The notes below the pieces were generated by a model, which saw only the letters and a program-made list of their open reading frames with translations, was not told the origin of the DNA and did not search any database. Shown one piece after another: positions 11,920 to 21,844 of a DNA stretch of 64,000 nt; the first letter of the stretch is position 1, and every line of letters begins with the position of its first letter. This DNA comes from Saposhnikovia divaricata. Lineage: Eukaryota > Streptophyta > Magnoliopsida > Apiales > Apiaceae. Location: assembly GCA_036435485.1 (NCBI GenBank), contig CM071600.1, forward strand, positions 48,171,546 through 48,235,545, given 5' to 3'. The position numbers were made by a program, and so were the translations under genes.

Positions 11920-12384
11920 ATATGGGGTAATGGTCAATTACAGAAATTTTTTGTAGCGAGGCTCGAACCTCCAAATCTTTGTTACTAAGATAAATTGGTT
12001 ATTTCTGCAGGGCTGCCATGCTAGGGGTTACATATATGTTATAATAAAATGCTTTGTTATAAAGTTGTCGTGTGATCTTTTTCTTCGGGTCCTCTGTTGC
12101 AGTATGGTCGGAACTTGACATCAAGGTCTGACAAGGACTTGTCTTGCCTTTTTTAGGTAGTGCCATTTTCTTGTTGAATCTCCAGAAACATATAAAAAAT
12201 TGTCAACAATGTTCCTTTTTATCGGCCGGCTGTGGGCTTATATCATACCTAAGAAAACAGATAAATGTATTGTCCAATTAGTAGTACTGATATGTTGTTG
12301 GAAATTGTGATTTACGGCTGAATCTTAACGGGATAACCCATTGTTCCTTTGTTATAATCAACCAAAATAGTTTTTGTTTGATAA
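10497..12384. other. Downstream of the epimerase gene; no further gene seen
   Basis: It probably starts with the 3' UTR of the epimerase-like gene. A 22-base poly-T run lies near 11180-11202 and a (TA)n(TG)n microsatellite at about 11862-11917. Short ORFs through the microsatellite are artefacts. None of the missing 3' exons of the PRP39-like gene was recognised here on the minus strand. Confidence 0.4.
11862..11917. repeat. (TA)n(TG)n compound microsatellite
   Basis: About 20 TA units are followed by nine TG-type units. Confidence 0.9.
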
Positions 12385-12403
12385 ATATATATATATATAT
12401 ATA

Positions 12404-12954
12404 GGGGCTACTCCAATACAAACCTCCTTAAAATACAAACCTACAAACCAAGCAAAATCTAATATTTCAAGCTAATCTAATGACCAAACTAGGGGTACCC
12501 CAATACAAAAAATGCTTAAAATAATTGGCTCTATCCAACAAAAAAAATTAAAAAATTAAAAAAATATAAAAAAAAATTCACTGTTCACGTGATGACGTGG
12601 CAGTGGATTTCACTGGTTAACGGTGCTTCGCACCTTCTTGTACGGCGCTTCGCGCCTTTATCATTCTAAAGTTGTAAGGAATTGCAATCAATGGTAAAGG
12701 CAATAGACGATTGACGGGTGTGTCGAGAGCCTTCGGCCCTCATGACTACCTAACTCATCTGTTTACTGTCTTAAATGCTTCGCATTTCCACGGCAAGTTT
12801 TTTTTTTTTTTTTTTTTTATGGATAGAGCCAATTATTTTAAGCATTTTTTGTGAAGGTACCCTTGGCGGGAACCTTAGAATAAATGAAATATAATTAATT
12901 TAGTGTTGGTTTGTAGGTTTGTATTTTAAAAGTGGTTTGTATTTGAGCACTTAC
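12404..12954. mobile_element. (TA)n-bounded inverted-repeat element, copy 1
   Basis: The 551-bp element starts GGGGCTACTCCAATACAAAC. Its end, reverse-complemented, reads GGTAAGTGCTCAAATACAAA, and both ends continue into AAATACAAACCTACAAACCA. A second inner inverted pair (AAAATAATTGGCTCTATCC with GGATAGAGCCAATTATTTT) brackets the core. (TA)n tracts abut both sides. No coding capacity. A close relative follows at 12978-13501. Confidence 0.65.
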
Positions 12955-12977
12955 CTATATATATATATAGATATATA

Positions 12978-13499
12978 GAGTCCTACTCTACTACAAACTA
13001 AAATTAACTACAAACTAAACACTAATTTAATATTTCATGCTAATCTAATGATCAAACTAGGGGTATCCCAATACAAAAAGTATTTAAAATAATTGGCTCC
13101 ATTCAGCAAAAAAAAAAAAGATAAAAAAAATCACTGTTCACGTGATGACGTGGAAGTGGATTTCACTGGTTAACGGTGCTTCACACCTTATTGTACGGCG
13201 CTTCGCGCCTTTATCATTCTAAAGTTGTAAGGAATGACAATTAATGGTAAAGACAATAGACGATTGACGGGTGTGTCGAGGGCCTGCGGCCCTCATGACT
13301 ACCTAACTCATCCGTTTACTGTCTTAAATGCTTCGCATTTCCACGACAAGTTTTTTTTTTTTTTAGTGGATAGAGCCAATTATTTTAAGCATTTTTTGTG
13401 AAGGTACCCTTTGCGGGAATCTTAGAATAAATGAAATATAATTAATCTAGTGTTAGTTTGTAGTTTGTATTTAAGAATTGGTTTGTATTTGAGCAAAAG

Positions 13500-13501
<2 letters not shown>
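12978..13501. mobile_element. (TA)n-bounded inverted-repeat element, copy 2
   Basis: The core of about 430 bp, including ACGGTGCTTC.CACC and the ACCTAACTCATC.GTTTAC block, is nearly the same as in the preceding element. The outer termini differ more (AGTCCTACTCTACTACAAAC). Inner inverted arms around AATAATTGGCTC are kept. It is separated from copy 1 by a short TA tract and followed by a (TA)n of about 70 bases. Confidence 0.65.

Positions 13502-13573
<72 letters not shown>
13502..13573. repeat. Long (TA)n tract
   Basis: About 35 TA units at the outer edge of the second (TA)n-bounded element. Confidence 0.95.
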
Positions 13574-13575
<2 letters not shown>

Positions 13576-14783
13576 CCAATTAAAATTTACTCATAACACC
13601 TTATACTTTTAAAGGAACTGTGTATTTAACAACATTATTAATGATACAAGGGATAGCAACATTCTGTACAATTGCTTATCACAATATCAATTTAGGAAGC
13701 GATTATTATAATTATGAAAAAAATTAAGAGACATTTATTCTGAATATAATTATATTCTGTCCATGTCCAACCCCATCTAAAGGAAGCGATCATTAAAAAT
13801 ATCAGCCCATACTGCACAAGGTTACGAGAAAAATAAATTACTGATGTGGTGTAAGACTTACTTATCATAATAATTATGCAGCTTTTTGGTAGGAAATATC
13901 AAACTTTGAATCAGAATTCTTAGAAGAGAACTCCCCTGATTCTGAGTACATTCAAATTCAATGTATTTATCCCACAAGGTGTGACATAAGTAATCCTTTC
14001 CAACAAAGGACATTCCTCTCTTAAATAATCTGTCAGGTGCATTCAAAAGCATTAAAAATAGGTGAAAATTTGAAAAAATAAATTAATGCCAAAAAGCCCA
14101 AAATTAACTAGGAACTATTAGTTTTGTTACCTACGAATGTCGAATGGATCCTCAAATGTACCTATGCTGAAGGTACAATAGTCGACCCACAAACTAACAC
14201 AGTATGTTGCTGATTGCAATGCCCGTTCATAAACTTCAACAGCCTTGTCAACTGTGCACAGACGAGTCTTGTGATCAGCATAGTTCTTCCAGTATACATG
14301 GCATAAAGGGAACTTGGACAAAAAGGAGTCATAAACTAGAGAAATCGTATCTATGTCATCCTGCATTAGTATATAGATCAGATTATCGCTACAAGCAAGC
14401 CTATAAACTGAAACGACAGGTAAGAGTCTTATTTTGATCAGAATAAAACAAAAAGAAGGGCTGTAACATGTTAACATAGTCTATTTGAGTAAATCATATC
14501 TGAAAGATCAAGAGTTAAAAAAATTCTTATATATTTGTTCTAGCAGTGAATATATGTGAGTTGGTATATAATTAGGATCATGTTTTTCCTAAACAAAGTG
14601 ATCTATGTTGGTTACTTGACAGCTTTTGTTGATGATCGATTATAATACCCTTCGATGAATGACGGCTAAAAAGGGGAAAGGGAAAAAAAATCATACTTAT
14701 ATCATAGTTGTGTGACCAATTACCCCTATAAGAGTCCATACTCCATATTCATCTTTATAGGAATAAAATATCATAAATAGTAT

Positions 14784-15228
14784 TGTAACACCCGAGTCCT
14801 AAGGCTTGATTCGGCAAGTTGCCGGAGGTGGGGACACGAAGGCTGGTGGTATTATCCCACAATGGATAGAGGCCCGGAGGTGGGGACACGAAGCCAGCCG
14901 ATATTATCCCACAATGGCTAGAGAGGAACGATCTTGGACCTATGGGATATCCGTTCAGGCGTGAAGAGGACGTCAGGAGTTTAAGTGGGGGAGTTTGTAA
15001 CACCCCAGTCCCACATCGAGGAGATTTGGGACATTAGTTCAGTTTATAAGACAAAGTATTACTACTAAGTGCACCAGTAAATCATGATCTTTTGGGGGCC
15101 TGTGGTGGGTTTATGGATTACCCAAGTTGGTTGCAATTGGGTCAGTTTACTTTGGCTTATTTCGGATTCGTGATCGGGACTTGACCCGATTTTCGAAAAA
15201 GATTCGGGATTTGACCCGAGTTGTCACA
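14784..15228. mobile_element. Solo LTR or TRIM-like LTR (445 bp) in an intron
   Basis: It begins TGTAACACCC and ends GTTGTCACA, giving TG..CA ends with a TGT/ACA terminal match. The 5-bp direct repeat AGTAT flanks it at 14779-14783 and 15229-15233. Inside is a 51-bp tandem duplication (CCGGAGGTGGGGACACGAAG at about 14823 and 14874). No internal domain, primer site or ORF is present. It lies in an intron of the PRP39-like gene. Confidence 0.8.
14821..14922. repeat. 51-bp tandem duplication inside the solo LTR
   Basis: Two units share GGAGGTGGGGACACGAAG and TATTATCCCACAATGG.TAG, with several substitutions between them. Confidence 0.8.
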
Positions 15229-16043
15229 AGTATAATTCTAGAGTCAGTTATATCCTTGAATATATTTAGTTAGTAGGGGTTTCCAGTAATACAAAATTAT
15301 ATTGAACTCAAAGAAGTTAACTTTTCCTCTGAACCATATCAAAGCAAATCATTAGAACTTTGTGCCAAGCAAGATGCATTTGCTGTCTTTGACAGGGAAC
15401 ATGTCCATCAACTAACTAAGGAGTATAAGTAAGACACTTTGCACACGACGAAGAGCAACTAACCAAATAGTACTACTTGTCAATATGGGCAATAAGTGCA
15501 GTCCATGTCTCAAAATCTAATGATCCTTTACATATCGTTTCTCGGAGTTGACTCTGAAATTCACCTACAAAACCAAGTAACAAAAAGAATTATGCAGCAG
15601 CTTGACAAACTCCGTAGTTTATATTTTAGATAATTTTAACCCAATCAATCCCAAAACACACAAATGGAAATAAAATTACGAAAAAAAATATCCTAATTGC
15701 TCATTCAGATAGTCAATGCTTCGCCAACATTTACTAGCCAACATCCACATAATAAGTAGCCAACATTTGTAGCTACAAATAACAAATTATCTATACAACA
15801 CATTTTATAAAATAAAGATTCCGAAACAACAGTGGTATACGAAATTTACCTTCCGAAAAGTGTTGTTTGACATTGGAACCCTCCACTTCTGTTTCCATAG
15901 CTACTATCTCCCCTGTATCACAATCACATAGAAAATATAAGTGTGTGTGTGTGTGTGTGCATAGTTAAGCAAAACAAAGAAGTGTGTAGAATTTAAATGC
16001 AGATATAAATATAATTACCTTGTGAAATACTATTACAATCCAT

Positions 16044-16676
16044 TGGTTGAGCTTGTGTTGTAGACTTGTAGTGTCAGATTTCATAGCTGTAGATTAAATC
16101 CACCACTAAAATCACAATATACTACAAGAATTTGTATGATTAAATAAATAATATATTGGTCAATTAATATGAATTCAATTCAACTTACATTCACAGTTTA
16201 CATTGGTTGAGCTTGTGTTGTAGTTTCTTTTCTAATTAAAATACATTACTTTTTTTATTTAAACTAATCTTACGATCATTAATATATACTCAAAAATATC
16301 ACACCATATTTTCAATTATTAATAAAATATATTAAAAATTCATATACATTGTTTATAATTATATTATAATAAGATTGAAAGTTTGGTCGGTTTGGTTTTC
16401 GGTTTGGTTATCCTAATTATTAAAATAAATAATTACATGATATAATTAATAGTAATTAGTTATTGCCATGTTCACATTTACTTTTAATTCAAGATATTAC
16501 CTTTTATAAAAATACCATATTTTCAAATCATTAATATTTCCTTTCTAATTAAAATACATTACTTTTTTATTTAAAACTAATCTTACAATCATTAATATAT
16601 ACTCAAAAATAGCACACCATATTTTCAATTATTAATAAAATATATTAAAATTCCCTGTACATTGTTTATAATTATA
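16044..16676. other. AT-rich repeat mosaic next to the PRP39 start
   Basis: It repeats segments found within the foldback that follows, for example CAAAAATATCACACCATATT at about 16292 and a one-base variant about 310 bases later. The real promoter of the PRP39-like gene, if any, would be in the first few hundred bases. Nothing else is supported. Confidence 0.4.
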
Positions 16677-16969
16677 TTAGCTTATAACCCGTGCGATGCA
16701 CGGATTTTTTTTGATATGTAACAAATTTTATTTTGTGTTATAATTATATTTTTATATAATCATTATTTATAATATTTTATTTTGATTTTAATTTTAATAA
16801 TTTAATGTAAATTTAATTAATGATATGCATGGTTTAAAATTTATATTATAAATTTTTAAAATAAATATGTCGTTGATTGAATTCGAACCTTGAATTTTAG
16901 TAAATTAATTTAATTATATAATATATTTAATCATTAGATCTAACGATTCTGATTTTTTACTAAAAATCT

Positions 16970-18130
16970 AATGGTCATATGTTTTTAGGTGTTCATAAAA
17001 GGTAATATCTTCAACTAAAAGTAAATGTGAAAAAGGCAATCGACTAATTACTATTAATTATATTATGTTATTATTTATTTTAGGTGTTTTAATAGTATAG
17101 ATATCATATATATATTTTTCTTTATAATAACGGGTAAATAAGTAAATTCACGAAATACCAAAAAAACATATACCAAAAAATAGGTAACAAAATTTTTAAT
17201 ATTTCGGCTATTATATAATTAATTAATTTTATTTTATATAATTTAATATACTCATGTTTACGGATTATAATAATGTTTCCTTATTATAAACAACGTATAT
17301 AGATTTTTAATATATTTTATTAATAATTGAAAAATATGATTTGATATTTTCGGGTATATATTAATGATGATAAGATTAGTTTTAAATTAAAAAGGTAACA
17401 TATTTTAATTCGAAAGAAAATATTAATGATTAGAAGATATGATACGATTGATGTTTTTAGGTGTTTAAAAATGTAATATCTTCAATTAAAAGTAAATGTG
17501 AAAAAAGGTAATCGACTACTTACCATTAATTAAATTATGTTATTATTTATTTTAGGAGTTTTAATAAGATAGATATCATATATATTTTCTTTATAAAGAA
17601 GGGTAAATAAGTAAATTCACGACGTACCAAAAAACAAGTACCAAAAAATAGTACAATAAATAGGTACCAAAACTTTTAATGTTTCGACTTTTATATAATA
17701 GTATTATAAACAACGTATATAGATTTTTAATATATTTTATTAAAAACTGAAAAATATGATTTGATATTTTCGAGTATACATTAATGATTGTAAGATTATT
17801 TTTAAATTAAAAAGGTAACATGTTTTAATTCGAAAGGAAATATTAATGATTGGAAGATATGATACGATTGATGTTTTTAGGTGTTTATAAAAGGTAATAT
17901 CTTCAATTAAAAGTAAATGTGAAAAAAGGCAATCGACTACTTACCATTAATTATATTATGTTATTATTTATTTTAGGAGTTTTAATAGGATAGATATCAT
18001 ATATATTTTTCTTTATAAAGAAGGGTAAATAAGTAAATTCACGACGTACCAAAAAAACAGGTACAAAAAACTAAGTATCAAAAAACAGGTACAAAAACTT
18101 TTAATGTTTCGGCTTTTATATAATAGTATA
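16970..18130. repeat. Three tandem AT-rich blocks
   Basis: Blocks share GTAATATCTTCAA.TAAAAG, TTATTATTTATTTTAGG, GATAGATATCATATATAT and GGGTAAATAAGTAAATTCAC in the same order. The repeat period is about 430-470 bases. Confidence 0.7.
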
Positions 18131-18372
18131 GATTATAATAAGATTGAAAGTTTGGTCGATTTGGTTATCCTAATTATTAAAATAAATAAAGACATTATAT
18201 AATTAATGGTAATTAGTTATTACCATATTCACATTTACTTTTAATTCAAGATATTACCTTTTATAAAAATACCATATTTTCAAATCATTAATATTTCCTT
18301 TCTAATTAAAATACGTTATCTTTTTTATTTAAAACTAATCTTACAATCATTAATATATACTCAAAAATATCA

Positions 18373-19154
18373 AAAGAATGCCCTAAATACCCAAAAATTA
18401 GGTACCCACTTACCAAAATGCCCGTTTTTGAAAACACTGACATTTTTACCAACGGGATACGCCGTTTCCAGAGACGTATCCTATGTACTGTAGCTCACTA
18501 GAAACCGCAGCACCTCGCCAGAAAATGAGAGCTGTTGTCACCGGCGGGTTTGGTTCCATCTCTTCGATCTCACTCCCCAGGTAGTTTCCAAGGGACTACA
18601 ACATCACAAAATGACCGGAAACCCATGTACTTTACGTTTCCCATCTTCGTTTATCTCTTCCAGTCCTGCATCGGCACAATGAAGCTCGTCGAAAAATTTA
18701 GAGCCGATGGAATCGCCATTTTGGGCGTTTCGAATCCTGCAATTCAACTGTTATGAAATTAGTATGGGTGTGTAGAGAATTGAAACCCGATTCTAATGAT
18801 ATATGGTAGGTAAATGGAAAGTTACGGATGTGGCCGGACAATGCGATCAAAAAAATATGCCGGAATCGCCATTGTTCGCCTATGGTGGAGCTCGGTGCTG
18901 ACGTTTGATACGCATCTCCAAGATGCGTATCCCGGTTGCGCTAGTTGCAGTGGCGTATTTGTACGAACTTGCGCCTTGTGATTGGGCGTATCCTCTGCCA
19001 TTCTCCTTTTGTATGGGCGCATCCTCTGGCAACAGTGTATCACCACATACGCCCATGCCAGTGGCATATGTGGTGGGTATTTTGGGCGGTGCTTCCCGAA
19101 TCTGGGCATTTTGGTGAGAGAAAGTAAAATTATAGGTATATAGGGCACTCACCC
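18373..19154. mobile_element. Non-autonomous MULE-like element (782 bp) with 9-bp target duplication
   Basis: The direct repeat AAAATATCA flanks it at 18364-18372 and 19155-19163. Removing it rejoins a sequence found intact nearby (CTCAAAAATATCACACC). Its ends form an imperfect inverted repeat of about 50 bp, matching at ATGCCCTAAATACC / GTGCCCTATATACC and again at ACCAAAATGCCC. A 9-bp duplication with long TIRs is the mark of Mutator-like elements. Relatively G/C-rich interior with overlapping short ORFs on both strands (for example 18905-19117 and 19148-18822), none with a recognisable domain. A captured gene fragment is possible but not shown. Confidence 0.75.
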
Positions 19155-19962
19155 AAAATATCACACCATATTTTCAATTATTAATAAAATATATTAAAAA
19201 TCTCTGTACATTGTTTATAATAAGAAAATATTAGTATATTAAATTAAGTTAAATTAAAATTTAAAAAATTATTAAATTGATAATTATATAAAAACATATT
19301 TGTACTATTAACTAAAATTTAATAAATACCTAAAATATCTTATCTTTCAATCAATTTAAAATACGTTTACTTTTAATTGAACATATTACCCTTTATGTGT
19401 ACCTAAAATATCGTAACTTCCAATCATTAATATTTCTTTTTTAATTAAAACACGTTACCTTTTAATTTAAAACATAATTTTGTAATCATAATCTTCCAAT
19501 CATTAATATTTTTTTTCTAATTAAATACATTACCTTTTAATTTAAAACATAAATTTACAATCATTAATATATACCCAAAAATATGACACCATTAATAAAA
19601 ACCGTTATATTTTTAGTAATTAATAAAAACCGTTAGATGTAATTATAAGGTATATTTAATGATTAAATTAATTTAATAAATATTCAAGGTTCGAATTCTG
19701 TTAACGACATATTAACTTAAAATTTTATTTTATAAATTTTAAATCATGCAAATCGTTTATTAAATTTACTTCAAATTTTATTAAATTAATATTAAAATAA
19801 TTTTTAAAATTAATAATTATATAAAAACATAATTATAAAATAAAATAAAATTTATAACATATAAAAAGAAACCGCACGGGTTATAAGCTAGTATTATAGT
19901 TAAATCATAGCATTTAAAAAATTTAAGCTTACAAAATATTAATCTTAAAATTTTGAATGACA

Positions 19963-19963
<1 letters not shown>

Positions 19964-20040
<77 letters not shown>
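19964..20040. repeat. Long (TA)n tract
   Basis: Nearly 40 TA units, bordering the next TIR element. Confidence 0.95.
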
Positions 20041-20043
<3 letters not shown>

Positions 20044-20467
20044 ATTATTCTAGAGAGGACCTCCTTATATGGAGAATATGAGAGAACTACTAATTTTATA
20101 TGATTCTATAGTAGAATCAAAGTTTTAGTTTTTGGTTCTATAAAAGAAAGTTCAATTTTTTTTGTTTCTATAAAAAAAAGGCCAATTTGATGATTCTGTG
20201 ATAGAACCAAACATTTAATTTTTTTATTTTGTTAAAAATAAAAAAAAAAAATTTTTTTTTTAAAAAAATTAAAAAATCTGCCTGCTGACGTGGCAGTGAT
20301 GATGTCGCAGATCAGAATATTTTTTAATTTTTTTTTTGAAATTTTTTTTTCGGAAAATTTTTTTTTTTGAAAAAAATAAAAAACAATTGGTTCTACTATA
20401 GAATCAGAAAAAATACATGGTTCTCTCATATTATCCATATAAGGAGGTGCTCTCTAGAAGGGGACTC

Positions 20468-20468
<1 letters not shown>
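20041..20468. mobile_element. (TA)n-bounded TIR element, first of three
   Basis: The ends are inverted copies over about 45 bp: CTAGAGAGGACCTCCTTATA near 20050 and, reverse-complemented from the right end, CTAGAGAGCACCTCCTTATA. The interior is A/T homopolymer-rich with a short G/C island (CTGCTGACGTGGCAG). Bounded by (TA)n at 19964-20040 and 20469-20498. Non-coding. Confidence 0.7.
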
Positions 20469-20498
<30 letters not shown>

Positions 20499-20500
<2 letters not shown>

Positions 20501-20843
20501 TCTTTCCTCCATACAGAACACTCTTATATAACAAACAGTAAAGAACACCTTAGATCTATTAGATCCTTTGGCTCCGCCAGGGGCACCCAATACAAAAAGT
20601 TGTTATTTTTTTACCATCTATCAAGCCAGCAAAAATAAATTAAAAATTTTACTGTTCATGATAACGTCACCGATGACGTCATCGTCATGAACAGTAACTT
20701 TTTTTTTGAGATGATGGATGGATGGAGGGTAAAAAAATAAGAACTTTTTGTATTGGGTGGCGCCGCCAGGGGCAATGGATCTATTAGATCTAAGGTGTTC
20801 TTTATTTTTTGTTATATAAAGTGTTTGTTATGGAGTGCAACTC
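20499..20843. mobile_element. (TA)n-bounded TIR element, second of three
   Basis: The inverted ends extend over more than 70 bp, sharing TATATAACAAA, AAAGAACACCTTAGATCTA and, further in, CCAATACAAAAAGTT. The centre is a palindrome around ACTGTTCATGA / TCATGAACAGT with TGACGTCA. The sequence is unrelated to its two neighbours, though all three share the (TA)n boundary. Non-coding. Confidence 0.7.
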
Positions 20844-20856
20844 TATATATATATAG

Positions 20857-21219
20857 GCAAACGGTCTGGTGCAAACGTATGCACCAGACTTGTTATGGAA
20901 CATACGGTTCCAGAGCCGTTGTCCAACGGCTCTGATTTAAAAAAAAAATTTCATCGTACCGCAACAAGTTTCCGCGGTACGAGCAATTACCAAAATGCCC
21001 CCTGTTTTCACATCAAAAATCTACTGTTCACCGTACCGCAGAAAGTTTCTGCGGTACGTGAACAGTATGGATATTTTTGTAATTTCTCCGTACCGCGGAA
21101 ACTTGTTGCGGTACGGTGATTTTTTTTTAAAATCAGAGCCGTTGGATCGTTGATCCAACGACTCTGGAACCGTATGTTCCATAAACAGTCTGGTGCATAC
21201 GTTTGCACCAGACCAGACC

Positions 21220-21221
<2 letters not shown>
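20857..21221. mobile_element. (TA)n-bounded TIR element, third of three
   Basis: The terminal inverted repeats run about 125 bp: GTCTGGTGCAAACGTATGCA on the left and the same read from the right end, followed by GGAACATACGGTTCCAGAG and CAACAAGTTTCCGCGGTACG in both arms. The arms themselves contain small palindromes (CCGCGG, TGCA..TGCA). ORFs through it are artefacts of symmetry and TA repeats. Confidence 0.75.
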
Positions 21222-21262
<41 letters not shown>

Positions 21263-21276
21263 GTCTTGCAAATCTG

Positions 21277-21319
<43 letters not shown>

Positions 21320-21340
21320 GTCTTGCAAATCTGGAAATTG
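21222..21340. repeat. Duplicated (TA)n plus unique-tag unit
   Basis: A (TA)n tract followed by TTATGTCTTGCAAATCTGGA occurs twice with a period of about 56 bases. This suggests replication slippage or a local duplication that included the TA tract. Confidence 0.85.
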
Positions 21341-21479
21341 TAAAACAAAATCACCATCTCTGGTTAAATTTGCAGATGACACCTTTTCAAATGGCCATCT
21401 CTTTGTCATGTTAATCTATTATATATATAATAGGCTAACACAAGATAAAAATAATGAGATTTTTTAATGTATTGTAATT

Positions 21480-21844
21480 ACCAATTTATCCCCCTATTCT
21501 CAAATTTTTGAAAAAATGGTTGTTGGTGGGGATTGAACTTGGGTCTTCAAGTTATTTAACATATCTTTCTACCACTACACCACTCAATCACATATGTTGT
21601 AAATCATACACATTATAGATGTATGTGTGTGTTGTGCGAATATAGTATGATTACTAATTTATTCCTCTATTCTCAATTTTTTGAAAAAGTTATGGTTGGT
21701 GGGAATTGAACTTGGGTTCCAGAGTTAATTAACAAATCTTTTTACCACTACACCACTCAATCACATGTGTTTTAAATCATACACATAAAAGATGTATGTG
21801 TGTGTTGTTTTAGTGAAAAAAATTTCTAATATTATAATATTACG
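21480..21844. repeat. Tandem duplication (about 165 bp) left of the large Copia element
   Basis: Two copies share TTGGTGGG.ATTGAACTTGG, ACCACTACACCACTCAATCA and GATGTATGTGTGTGTTGT. A more distant copy lies right of the element at about 36350-36460 (ACCATTAGATCACATATTCA). No gene is supported. Confidence 0.6.

Larger units (their letters stand above)
13862..16043 (-). pseudogene. PRP39: PRP39-like pre-mRNA processing factor gene, 5' part only
   Basis: Family role: a U1 snRNP-associated HAT-repeat protein in 5' splice-site recognition. Minus-strand exons: 16043-16019 (starts MDCNSISQ), 15912-15850, 15564-15477, 14360-14131, 14029-13862. Landmarks are LDFETWTALIAHID, LVYDSFLSKFPLCHVYWKNY, KAVEVYERAL, LWVDYCTF, LFKRGMSFVGKDYLCHTLWD and the FPTKKLHNYYD block. 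Junctions 1/2, 2/3 and 4/5 close in phase. Exon 3 ends in phase 2 at its only GT donor while exon 4 must begin in phase 0, so either a micro-exon is hidden in the intron or the junction is broken. After a good donor at 13861 no later exon was recognised, although the family is several hundred residues longer. A solo LTR lies in intron 3. Best read as a truncated gene copy; a full gene with remote exons is less likely. Confidence 0.75.
16677..19891. mobile_element. Foldback element with Helitron-like hairpin ends
   Basis: The left end reads CTTATAACCCGTGCGATGCA. The right end, reverse-complemented, reads CTAGCTTATAACCCGTGCGG. The two arms stay alignable for about 280 bases as an inverted repeat, sharing AATATGTCGTT and GAATTCGAACCTTGAAT. 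The interior is AT-rich, has three tandem copies of a block of about 430 bp (near 16990, 17450, 17880) and further inverted blocks, and carries a MULE-like insertion. There is no coding capacity. Each end resembles a Helitron 3' terminus pointing outward, so it could be two joined Helitron ends or a palindromic TIR element. Confidence 0.5.

Noticed and set aside
18822..19164. Overlapping ORFs on both strands inside the MULE-like element
   Set aside because: They are short, mutually overlapping and without a recognisable domain. They are explained by higher G+C content.
16885..19695. GAATTCGAACCTTGAAT as a tRNA B-box
   Set aside because: It is part of the inverted arms of the foldback. No A-box or cloverleaf is present.
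20499..21340. CRISPR-like alternation of repeats and spacers
   Set aside because: The sequence is plant nuclear DNA and the units are TIR elements and TA tracts, not regular direct repeats with unique spacers.
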